A stretch of DNA of 64,000 nucleotides from Phytophthora colocasiae (taxonomy: Eukaryota; Oomycota; Peronosporomycetes; Peronosporales; Peronosporaceae), in the NCBI GenBank assembly GCA_018806915.1, contig JAGKQI010000098.1, positions 1,116,001 to 1,180,000 of the forward strand, given 5' to 3'. Both the position numbers and the translations under genes were made by a program. How positions within the stretch are numbered: position 1 is the first letter of the stretch; every line of letters starts with the position of its first letter. The notes under the pieces are model-generated. The model had not been told where the DNA came from, did no database searches, and was given only the letters and a program-made list of their open reading frames with translations. Below are positions 12,364 through 22,081 of this stretch, one piece after another.

Positions 12364-13345
12364 TCTACCGCTCAGTAACTTTGTTCGCTGTCTGTCTGTC
12401 CATCCGTCCGTCACGCCCCTCTCCACCGGCCTGAGCCTCTCGAGTCGCATCTTTTTGGCGCGCGTCTCGATACATTTCTATACAGTTTTCTCCTATCAAA
12501 GCAGCTGCACCTACCCTATTGACTGGAAACTTCTTCCCAGAAATTACAAAAGTAGCACTGTCCACATAATTATTCGGACTTATCTGGAACGTTCTCGAAC
12601 TTAATGGGATTTTTCGAACCTAATCGAATTGTATCGATTCAACCATTTCAACATCGGCGCCGTGGACGACTCTAGGAGCGCGAACGGCGCGGGCTCTACA
12701 GCAGCTAAGAGGAAGCGAGCGCCGCAGAGAAGGTAGGTAGGTGTAGCCACATAGAATATTAACGTATTAATAAAGTCTTTACGGCTTCGGGAGTTCCGCC
12801 TGTTGGGAGAACTGGTACCTTCTGGGGCAACCAAGACTTACTGTGCGCGTTAGAGAGGGGGGGCGTGCATTGGGTGAGATATCCACCACTGCACGGAGGG
12901 ATGGGCATCCTAAGACGGCCATACTGATGCGGCCTAGCCAGCCCCCAGAGGAGCCCATTCCCTGCCCAGAGTTGCCAGGACGACCCTCTCGAAGCAAACG
13001 TTACAGTAGAGTCACAGTTTCGTTCCTCTCTGGCAAAACGTGTCGTTCCGAGGCGGGGATTTCTACCCCCGGAGGCACAATTCCGGGACACGAGGGCGAT
13101 AAGGAGGTTGCAGCTGGACCCCGGTGCACGTACTAAGGTTTAGTCCTATCGCACCTTTGCTCTGGAGACTCTCCGGAGCCGCGACCCTGAGGCACCCATG
13201 TTTGCCCGCCAGCAGCATGGGAAGTCTCATACCCCGCCGAGGCGCTGAGGCAGATCCATGTGGCGAGAAGAGCCGGCTTCGCCGGGCCGCCTGCCTTATC
13301 CTCGGAGAGTGGTCGTGTATGGGACAGGCACGTGGTGACCCCAGT
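12364..13345 (+). mobile_element. 5' part of a second Helitron copy, cut by element A LTR
   Basis: Begins with TC immediately after the CTAG of the preceding Helitron. From ~12395 it matches 5640-6595 nearly base for base, including the HSE-like site. It ends at 13345, where the LTR of element A starts within ...CCCCAGT. It contains leader sequence only, no coding part. Confidence 0.75.
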
Positions 13346-13729
13346 TGTAATGGGTCTACCTAGACCTATTAGATGGCGTACACGTGCGCTTACGTATATG
13401 AGGAAGCGTGCAATTAGAATAGACTTAATTTAAGTATACTTATTTAAATAAGTATAATTAAATCAAATATAACTAAATTAATACTGCAAATACCGTAAAA
13501 TGAGAACTGTTATTGAATTTGGCATAAGCCAATTATGGGCCTCCTAAAACTGTTTGTTATCTATTTCTAAAGGGTCTGCCAACGTGTGGTTGGCAGAAAC
13601 TCTGCTTAGTGATTGGTAGAAATCCATTACTTTCTATCAATAGCATGCACAAATGCACACGAACCACCCAATAACTTAACTGTTAGAGTTACAAGTGGTA
13701 CAACCACTTGTACGTGTAACCCCGTTACC
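13346..13729 (-). repeat. 3' LTR of element A (384 bp)
   Basis: The plus strand begins TGTAATGGGT and ends CCCGTTAC; read on the minus strand the LTR would run (TG)TAACGGGG...ACCCATTACA. The ends form an imperfect inverted repeat TGTAAYGGG, with one substitution at the inner end (G for T). On the minus strand it is preceded by a purine tract. It contains a perfect 22 bp palindrome (13435-13456, half TATACTTATTT) and hairpins at 13575-13597 and 13691-13711. Confidence 0.65.
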
Positions 13730-13742
13730 CCCCCCCCCTCCC
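13729..13742 (-). other. Polypurine tract of element A
   Basis: On the minus strand GGGAGGGGGGGGGG lies directly before the LTR start, the usual site of plus-strand priming in LTR elements. It supports the minus orientation of element A. Confidence 0.6.
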
Positions 13743-13833
13743 GTTAAGATTCGACGTATCGGTCTCGATACGTCAATCAACAGAACTTGACAAGACCGTC
13801 AAGTCCCCGAGAGAAATCCGAGTTCATTTCGCA

Positions 13834-14266
13834 ATGGACTCGCCAACGCCCACGCCTCCGCCCGCTTCTGCGGACGCGCAAGCCTCACCTGCTGCCTCTG
13901 CAGCAGGAACAACGACCTCAGCAGTGCCCACTAGCACTGCTCCTTCCAGCGTTCGACAGAGAAGCTCTCTGTTACCGAGTACCGTGCTCTCCATAAGGAG
14001 AAGCATGAGAAGAAGAAGAAGTCTTCTTCTCTAGCAGAGATTAAGAATCCTGCTGTCCCTCTGGAGAGGACCTACGAAGACATCGTCGACTACGACGACG
14101 ACGATGTCGAGGAGGGAGAGTTTGATGTCAAGGCTCCAGCTCCTGTGTCTTCGTCCGAAGACACGTCAGACCCACCCGTGGGTTCTTGACGACCTCGTGA
14201 TGAGGCCTCGGACGCTTCATGCTCGAAGCGTCCGCGCAGTGATGACGAAGCGTCCGCGCAGTGATG
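13834..14266 (+). pseudogene. Element A antisense ORF, N-terminal part
   Basis: Plus-strand reading frame antisense to element A's pol. It starts at ATG 13834, ~105 bp inside the LTR, with a Ser/Pro/Ala/Thr-rich leader (MDSPTPTPPPASADAQ...). After a frameshift near 13950 it continues TEYRALHKEKHEKKKK, PLERTYEDIVDYDDDD and VEEGEFDVKAP, has one in-frame TGA near 14188, then a basic/acidic stretch with KRPRSDDEAS. The sequence is cut at 14266 by element B and resumes at 31831. Low complexity but with normal codon structure; no known domain. Its position mirrors the antisense ORF of element B. Confidence 0.55.
14263..14266 (+). repeat. Target site duplication GATG of element B, left copy
   Basis: GATG precedes the 5' LTR at 14267 and recurs at 31831-31834 after the 3' LTR. 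Removing element B plus one GATG rejoins element A sequence (CGCAGT-GATG-ACGAAGCG). Confidence 0.8.
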
Positions 14267-16162
14267 TGACACGTTGCTAATTACGATTTTTCGAGTGGAT
14301 ATGAACGTTACGCTGTGATGTGATTGGATATACACTGGATTGTGGGAGAAAGGGAGATGTGGGACGAGGTTATGTCCCGTGCGACAATGTGATGGGTCTG
14401 TGGAAGAAAACTGCTATATATATTAACCTTCACCTGTACTGCAAAGGGGCCCAAGAGATCAGAAGTGTTCCTCGGAAAAGTGCACAAACTCCGAGAGACA
14501 ACAACATTCAGTCTGATCACCGGACTTTCCCCGACGATGAGTGCCTAAAGGTTGGCAGAAAGTCTCTCAGAAGAATGTATCTCTGAGAGACCTCATCCCG
14601 TTGCCGTCCTGTGTGACGATGATGGTTCAAGGAATACAGTTATACCCACAAGATACCAAGTATCGCGCACCGGACGTAGCGCACCCCGCGCATATCCCAA
14701 CTGGACTTCGTGCGTTGTAGCATACGTGCTCCGCACCCTGAAAACACTCATGGATTTCTGGTATCACGCATGGAAACTCTGATACCACACCATGAAGTCT
14801 GACGTACATGAGTCCGACGTACATGAAGTCCGACGTACATGAAGTCCGATGTACATGAGTCTGACGAACATGATTCTGGTAAACAAGTCTGATGTGTCCG
14901 GCTTATACAAGCAATATTCCAGACATTTACCAGTTTCCGATGAACAGACTCCGATGTACAAGACTCCGATGGTCAGACCCAAGTGTCACGACTCTGGTAT
15001 TACGACTCTGATGTACATGATTCCGGAGTACATGGTTCCGATGAACATGTCTCCGACGTACATGATTCCAGACCCTGATGAACAAGATACCAGACTCTGA
15101 CACTCTGAAGTCCACCCCATACTGAAACCAAGTGTACCCAACACGACCTCACGCAATCAAGTGAAACGCAACCTGCTCATCCCTGTAATGACATCATTAA
15201 GTGTCGACTCGACAAGATCTGCAGCATCGACTACCATAGTGAGCCCAAGTGAAGATTCCTGAGTTATACTGAGACCAAGTGTATATGAGAATATGGAAGA
15301 CAGAAGACAGAGAGATACGAGATAGATAGCCAGAGTTCAATTTTCCCTGTTGTAACGAGTTCGATTTGCTTTGTTATAACGAGGTCGTCTGCCTGCTGCT
15401 TCCCGTAAGTACTAGGCCACGACAAAGCTTTGAGTCGTGTGATCTCTCACCTATCAAGCCCCTTTAGGTGGAGATCAGCGTAACGTAGAGACCTGAGAGG
15501 ACCCACCTATTCCATTTACTAGTTGGGTCGTTTGTCTTGTCTCTAGCGGTAGCCCATTTCATATTGTACGTTTGGACAGGTTTTGGAAACTAGACAGTCG
15601 TTTTCAGAGTGCAAGGTAGACTGTTATATATAGCCGATTGTATTGGTTTATATTTTCCCTCTATACTAGAGGGTGGTGCGCGAACGTAAAGGGATACCAG
15701 ACAGACCAGGTGTCTGGTGAACATTTCCCTAGTTGACCTGGAGAACTAGCCCACTGCTCAAGGGCCAGGAAAGAATAAGAGCAGCTACATATTTGTATAT
15801 CGGAACTCTATATTGCGGTTATCTCGGAAGTCTAATTACTGGACTTCCCATTGTATTAATTTCTCTTTTGCCTCCAGAAATCTCTCGTGTACACAAGTGT
15901 TCACCGGAAAACGTTCGACTCCCAAGCGCTCCTGTGAGGACCGGAAGGACATCCGACGGTCTACGCAAGGAACCCTCACTCTCACACAAACTCTCACGAC
16001 CCCGGCGAGGGTCTCATTACCAAGACAACGAACCTACGAGGACAGCACAAGGTAACACACGCCCACCTTGCTGTGCGACTCTGGTATCACTACCGGTAGT
16101 CACACTTCCAGGTTCACTGTACGCCCCTGCACCGCGGTAAAAGTTGCACCGACTTCGCGACA
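14267..16162 (+). repeat. 5' LTR of element B (1896 bp)
   Basis: Starts TGACACGTTGC and ends CTTCGCGACA, matching 29937-31830. Around 14795-15090 it carries many degenerate copies of short words such as TCCGACGTACATGA and TACATGAAGTC, and near its 3' half TCTGGTGAACA (15713-15723). A TATA-rich stretch lies near 15625-15650. Confidence 0.9.
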
Positions 16163-16164
16163 AC

Positions 16165-16183
16165 TGGTGCGCGTGCCCGGATC
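16165..16183 (+). other. Primer binding site of element B
   Basis: TGGTGCGCGTGCCCGGATC follows the LTR after two bases. It complements a tRNA 3' end with CCA; element D carries the same site with a longer match. This gives the element's plus orientation. Confidence 0.75.
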
Positions 16184-16253
16184 TTGGTATCGTGATATCA
16201 CCGGATCTAAGAGAGTTTGAGAAGAGGGTTTCTGTCAAGCGTCTATATTCAAG

Positions 16254-17153
16254 ATGGCTTCACATGGAACTACGAGAGGAGGACGTCGGGGACGCGGTGG
16301 TCGCAGTATGGCGACACGTCAGTCGAAGCGTCTTCAAGGTCTTCCGCCTGACGAACAACCCGACTTGGATGCTGTTCAGAAGGCGGCACGCGAGAAGAGG
16401 AAGGCTGCACGTGAAAAGGAAGCAGTCGAGGAGGTGAACGTCCCGGAACCGGCGGTCGAAGACCAGCCTGCTGCGGAGCCTGAAGCCCAAGAGACACCCG
16501 ATGTGTCTAGCGAACAAGGTTCTGAGGAAGGTCCGTCCGAAGCTGAAGCTTCTAGTGACGAGGTGGCCACTGCCCGTGAGGGTGGTGATGAGGCGTCTGA
16601 GGGAGGCGCCGACGTGGTTGAGTCCCCGGAGGTCATTGACTTATGTTCTGAGTCGACGGCTTCTGGGAAGTCCGTGGGGGAAGTGAAGACGGAACCCGGA
16701 CTGGTTGATGAACGTGTCTCGAAGACTCCAAAGTCCGAAGACACTCCGATGTCTGACGACATGCCGATGAAGTCCGAAGATTCTCTGAAGACACCGTCTG
16801 ATGAGTCTGGGAGGGCCGATTCGCTGGATGGAGAACGTGCCTTGAAGTACGTACGCCGTGAGTTCCGCCGCTGGAGGGACATGGACGCTGGAAGAATTGT
16901 TCCGCCGAACGTCGAATACGCCTGGCGAACAGCGAAGCCTGACGCAAATGTCTTTCAGAAGGCTGCGGCAGCAACGGGCGACTACATCAAGTGGCGGTGT
17001 TCTTCAGTATTTCCAGAAGACATGTGGATATCGGAGTTCTGCTTGAGGCGCCATAGTTTTGGGCCGAATCCAAGACTTGTCGTACGTCGAGATCTCGATG
17101 AAAACTCTGACGGCACCCGAGTGCGTCGCTGTCCTTCAGACGATGCTGTATGA
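16254..17153 (+). pseudogene. Element B gag, N-terminal region
   Basis: ATG 16254 opens a basic leader (GGRRGRGGRSMATRQSKRLQG), a long acidic Ser/Glu-rich region, and a conserved block YVRREFRRWRDMD...PPNVEYAWR...DYIKWRCSSVFPEDMW. Element D has the same protein (RSSRRLKGQQPDEHEDLDAV), which shows that the N-terminus is real. The homologous frame leaves this ORF near 17090 by a frameshift and continues in the next entry. No enzyme domain is visible; long acidic leaders are unusual for gag. Confidence 0.65.
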
Positions 17154-19008
17154 AGCAGGATTTGAGTTTCAGAACCTGCTACCGAGGCGGTCTCAGACCC
17201 AAGCGTCTGCTATCTTTGAACCTCAAGTGCGCAGTGTGGCGACGGAGCTTCAGAGCCGACTTGCTGAAGAACTGGTTGAGTGGGCCACTGTGACCGACAG
17301 GTCACAAGTTAATCGACTCCCAGACGACACAAAAGCAGGCAACGAAGCACGTCAAGGCGAAGCTGATGGTATATTACGCGATGAGAAGGCTGACCTACAA
17401 GGACGACAGCTGATTATGAGACTCCGGGTGACCGGACTCAGAGTCACACATAGTTCCGACGGGTCCAGCAGTGGAGAACCGCAGCAGTCCAAGCGCCTAC
17501 AGCATGGTCCGCCGCGCCCACAAGTCTCGTCGACACCATCTGCACTGTCGACGCCGTCGCTGAGTTCGCTGCCAGTATACGAGAGTCACTCTGATAGTAC
17601 TCGTTTGGAGTCTGGTGTACCAATGTCTGAAGATCGAGGTAGCTCTCTGACGACTGATGCGCCTGTGCCAAGTGTCATTGGGACCTCGCGTACGTCGGAT
17701 GACCACTCGTCGGGACTCCAGACCTCTCGTGGAAGCTCCACAGATTCGTCGCTGATGTCCATGAGTCGAGGGGCGTCTGCACATATGCCGTTGTCTGTCG
17801 GAGGTCTGGCAATGATTGCCCAAGGTGCTGATGCCGGAGGAATGACCGCCGGAGAGTCTATGGGAATCCACGTGACACGAACACTGATGCCGGTGAAGTC
17901 GGAGCCTGAAGACTTTGAGATGCTAGAAGAGAAGCCGGAGTTTTCAGAAGTGAAGTCCGAGAGACAGTTGTCTACCAGAGATTCTGTTCACCGGACGCCA
18001 GAAGCTCCATCATTGTCCGTCTCGAGTCGTGGGAGAAGTCACCAGAGCAGGCACCAGAGTCTGAAGAGCGAGGATCACCAGAAAGTGTCTTCTAGACGCC
18101 TGAGTTCTGTTGCGTCAAGCCACACACGAAGTTCCCAGAGATCAGGCCCAGCGCAGATCGAATTGAACGCTATGCGGCAGCAACAGGAATGGCAGCGTCG
18201 AATGGAACAGGAGCAGAAGGAATTTCTGGCCAGAGAACGTCTGGAATCCATGGAGCGTGAACGTCGACGTGAACAACGAGAACTCGATACGCGCCAGCAG
18301 ATCCAGACACTTACCGACCGACTACTTGAGTCTGAGAGCGCCAGACTGGAAGCCCAGAGACGCGTGGATGATTTGAAAGAACGTCGGAGTCAAGCGTCAG
18401 AGTCCAAGCCCAAGTACCATTCGAAATCGTCTGAGAGACAGGTGTCCGACGTACAAGTTTCTGGTGAACAGTTTTCCGACGTACAGCGTCTGGAGACCGA
18501 GTTTGCAGATCGCTGGAAACAACGGGAAGCCGAGGCCGAAGCAGAACGTGCGCGTTGGGCAGACGAGCTGAAACGTGACTGGATTTCGCAAATGGAGACC
18601 TTACGACAGCGGGTACACGACGTGGAGTCGGAGCGCGACAGGGAGCGGGAAAGTTCCCAGAACATGTAGCGTTTCCAGGCCGCAGAATTGAGGAACCTTC
18701 GTGCAACATTGTCCCAAGTTCAAGGGGTCGCCCACCCTGAAGTAGCAACTTCAAGTCGGATCTCCGGTGAACATGACCCTAAACCGGCAACCGGACTTCT
18801 GGTGAACAGTCGGGATACGGGAGATTGCACACCTGGGGTTAGGGGATCAGAAGGAGTCGCCAGTAGGGGTAGGGTTACACCCATTAAAACGACGGAGGCC
18901 TTCCATACGCCTCTTCCCCTACGGAGAACGACCGACACCAAGCTGGAAGGCATGGCGCGGCAACCGCGGCCGCTACGACGACCCAGACGGCTCAAGCGGC
19001 TCCCCTGA
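17059..19008 (+). pseudogene. Element B gag, central coiled-coil region
   Basis: Continues gag in another frame: TAPECVAVLQTMLYEAGFEF (element D: SPRECIAVLQTMLFEAGFSF), a Ser-rich linker, then a Gln/Glu/Arg-rich helix from ~18170 to 18660 (MRQQQEWQRRMEQEQKEFLA, QREAEAEAERARWADELKRD) that would form a coiled coil. An in-frame TAG at 18667-18669 interrupts it; coding continues (RFQAAELRNLRATLSQVQGV) until a frameshift near 19005. The repeats TCCGACGTACA and TCTGGTGAACA lie inside the coding sequence. Confidence 0.65.
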
Positions 19009-20459
19009 CCGAGATCAAGACTGAAGAAAGGCGCCCAGCGACTCCCAGGCGCGATGGACGCCGGAAACCAAGCGAACGACGCTCTGAAGATGGCCGGGAC
19101 GCTCCTCGAAGGCCTGGAAGACGCAGGAATGACCCAGACCCGGGTGGAAGCTCAAGTGACTCAAGCTCGGACTCAAGTGATTCGTCTTCTGATGACTTGG
19201 ATCCTCCGGAGGTTGTAAACCTGTCTTCTGCGTCCCAGGGACAAGCTGGAGCGACCCTGTTGACTATGAGGCCCTTCATAAACTCAAGTATCATCGGAGA
19301 ATTTGATCCCCGAGCGACATTATGGGAGCGTGTTCACTGGTGGGAGCGCTTCGTGAACATGGCATCTCAGGGAGCGTGGACGAACAAGACCCGCATTCAA
19401 GAGCTCAAGCTGAAGCTCCCAGTGTCTGCCAGAGATTGGTTTAACCAGCTTCCGAAGAGCGTTTCCCGTGACTGGAAAGAATTATCATCGGAGTTTCGCA
19501 GGCGCTATTGCAAGGCCCGGTCATCATACTCCGAGAGATATTTCACGATGGAAATGAAGAGTTTCGAGACTCCGTTGGACTTCTTCTATCGCCTGAACTC
19601 AGCCGCCGGAAAAGCTGAGGTAGACTTCAGAAAATCCTCCAGACGTCTGGAGAAACACGTTCTGAGGTACATCACCAAGCTGAAGGACGAGCGTCTGAAG
19701 ATCGCGTTACAAGGCCGGAAGTTCAGGAGTATCTCGGACTTGGAATACGCTCTGCAACAGGACGAAGATGTCTGGCGAACTGCTGATCAAGAAACTACGA
19801 CCACCAGACATCGGGATTTCCGAGCGGACAATCTCCCACGCGGACAGTTTAAGCCGAAGCGTATGGGGAAGACTTACGTCGCCCGAGAAGCAGACCCGGA
19901 TGCCTCTGACGATGTCGATGCGGATACCAGAACTCAAGATAAGGATACCAGAGCTTCGTCGTCAGAACACAATCGCGAGATGTCTGGTGTACAATCTTCG
20001 TCTGGTGTACAAGCTGCTTCTCAGGCGCCTGGTGGTGCTGACTGGACTCAGACTCTGACAAACGAAGTCTACCGGGTTATGGACAACATGGGATGGCGAC
20101 CGCCGCCCCAGTCTCCCCGAGGATCGCCAGGCCAAGACTTCCAGCAGACACGGCGCGATAACCCTGACTACTGGAACAAGTTCTGCGAGAAGTGTCGTCG
20201 CTCAGGCCATTCAGAAGAAAACTGCTGGAGAGACATTGTCTGTGACAGATGTCAGGAGAAAGGTCACCCGAGCAGGATGTGCCGAGTACCGCCGTGTGAG
20301 GTTTGCGGAAAGGTGCACTCTGGGAGACCATGCGAAGACATTAAGACTCTGGAATCCCTCAAGAAACTAGCCCGTCAAGGTACACTGAAGGACCTGCCGG
20401 ATCACCTACTGGAGAGACTCCTGGGTGACGAGGCTGACTCTGGGAAACAGTTAAACTAG
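19009..20459 (+). CDS. Element B gag core with zinc knuckles
   Basis: The capsid-like retrotransposon gag domain is at ~19260-19740 (LWERVHWWERFVNMASQGAW, LPVSARDWFNQLP, ELSSEFRRRYCKA, ETPLDFFYRLNSAAGKAEVD). Nucleocapsid zinc knuckles follow near 20175-20280: CEKCRRSGHSEENC and CDRCQEKGHPSRMC, both CX2CX4HX4C, plus a shorter CEVCGKVHSGRPC. The frame is open from ~19009 (TEIKTEERRPATPRR) with no ATG needed, because it is the downstream part of gag after a shift. It would coat genomic RNA in virus-like particles. Confidence 0.85.
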
Positions 20460-20524
20460 CAAGCCCGTCGGATGGGGATCCGAAACGCGCCGGGCAAGGC
20501 ACACCCCCAGAGTTATGTGTTCTA

Positions 20525-22081
20525 GTGTACGTAGGACCGGAGCTGAAAACGACCCAACTTAAAAATCAACATTGCATGACCGCTTTAGCTCAAGAATCAG
20601 CCATGTCTTCAGAAATTCCGCGTCTGAGAGACAGTTCATCGGACTTTCCGAGAGACTGTTCACCGGACTTTCCGAGAGACTGTTCACCGGACTTTCCGAG
20701 AGACAATGAACCGCCTCCGGACGACACAATCCAGTTTCGTCTGAAAGACGGGGAATGTTATGGCTGGTGGGAGGATCACTACCCTGATCCTGCAAAGCGT
20801 GATGTGGTTATGGTGCATGGCGCTGTCAATGATCATCGGACCAAGATTCTCCTGGACACCGGTGCGACTATCAATATCCTGAGTTACGACTTTGCGCGTA
20901 AGCTCGGACTCAGGCTCAAGTCACACAAACAAACAAGAGTGTCTGGGATGGGAGGAGTTCCGACGTACATTGGTGCCAGTGCTGAGATCAAGCTGACTCT
21001 CGGACCGAGAGTGGTTTATATTGTTGATGTCTGGGTCGCGAATATCGGCGAAGGCATAAACGTGCTATTGGGAATGGGATTCATGTTTGCTGCTGGTCTG
21101 AGGATCAGCGTTCGTGAGGGACTGGTATCTATGCCAGACGAAGTCGTGGTGATGATGTGCAGCTGGGAGCCCGGTGATCATATCGGCAGGAACAGGTCCA
21201 TCAGACCAAGTGAAGCTGTACTTCTGAGACCTGGTGAAGAATTTGTTGTTCGCATTGATTATGGTCCGACGAACCCACAACGAGAAGTCGTGTGGGCGGG
21301 ACGTGGAGATCGTTGGGTGACTCAGCTGATTTATGCAGCCCGGTCATGGCCTGTGGCGGTGCGCGTGGTGAACATTTCTGACAAGAATACTTGGGTGAAT
21401 GAATTTTCTGACGTTGCAAGGATTGTGGAGTATGGATTTTTCCCACGACATGGTCGCTTTGTACGGCCAGGCTCTGCAGCCTACCGCGACTGGGAAGTTT
21501 TGATTCTGGAGAACACTCCGTCACCAGAAACGAAGAGACGTTTGAAGGCCGAAGCTGACTTGGAGGATTTGATACCTCAGCCTCCGTGTGTGGATCACCC
21601 GGTATACCCGTGGCCAACTAAGATCTTACAACGCCCGAGGCTGGATAATGCTCGAGTACAGTTTGTGAGGCCTACTTCGGTCCCACGAACAAAACGAGTT
21701 CGTTTCGCTTTGGATGTGGCTACGCAGACAGATGACTGGGTGGATGCCGGAAAAGAGGAGACCCGAGATACCGCTGTGGACACCGGAGATCTGGGATTGT
21801 CATCAGAGAAAAAGACCCCGACAGACTCCGGGACCACGTCTGGGATTCCGAGTAACATGGTCGAGGATGAAGTCACCCTGAGTGTTTCTGGTGAACTGTC
21901 CATGGGAGATGAGGATCCGACAGACTGTTCATGGGACATCCCAATCCAGAGTATGCCAGGCACCCCTGTGGAAAAGCTCCGAGCCGAGTACGAGCGGTGC
22001 ATGCGAGTCACGAATGGAATTGGATCTGGAACCCGGTGTCTACATTCGGGAAGGAACAGAGCTGCTCTCTCAATTACGTGA
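20525..22081 (+). CDS. Element B retropepsin-like protease region
   Basis: Aspartic protease of the gypsy polyprotein: ILLDTGATINILSYDFARKL at ~20848 carries the catalytic D-T-G, and IGEGINVLLGMGFM is the second conserved part (~21045). A triple 24 bp repeat (20641-20706) encodes DFPRDCSP units before it. After the protease comes a ~250 residue linker without known domain. The frame changes near 22014 to the RT frame (ATG 22014); whether this is a mutation or a programmed shift cannot be decided here. Confidence 0.8.
   Translation: MYVGPELKTTQLKNQHCMTALAQESAMSSEIPRLRDSSSDFPRDCSPDFPRDCSPDFPRDNEPPPDDTIQFRLKDGECYGWWEDHYPDPAKRDVVMVHGAVNDHRTKILLDTGATINILSYDFARKLGLRLKSHKQTRVSGMGGVPTYIGASAEIKLTLGPRVVYIVDVWVANIGEGINVLLGMGFMFAAGLRISVREGLVSMPDEVVVMMCSWEPGDHIGRNRSIRPSEAVLLRPGEEFVVRIDYGPTNPQREVVWAGRGDRWVTQLIYAARSWPVAVRVVNISDKNTWVNEFSDVARIVEYGFFPRHGRFVRPGSAAYRDWEVLILENTPSPETKRRLKAEADLEDLIPQPPCVDHPVYPWPTKILQRPRLDNARVQFVRPTSVPRTKRVRFALDVATQTDDWVDAGKEETRDTAVDTGDLGLSSEKKTPTDSGTTSGIPSNMVEDEVTLSVSGELSMGDEDPTDCSWDIPIQSMPGTPVEKLRAEYERCMRVTNGIGSGTRCLHSGRNRAALSIT

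Noticed and set aside
16017..16238. Short ORFs in the LTRs of elements B and D
   Set aside because: They lie across LTR borders and primer sites and differ between copies.
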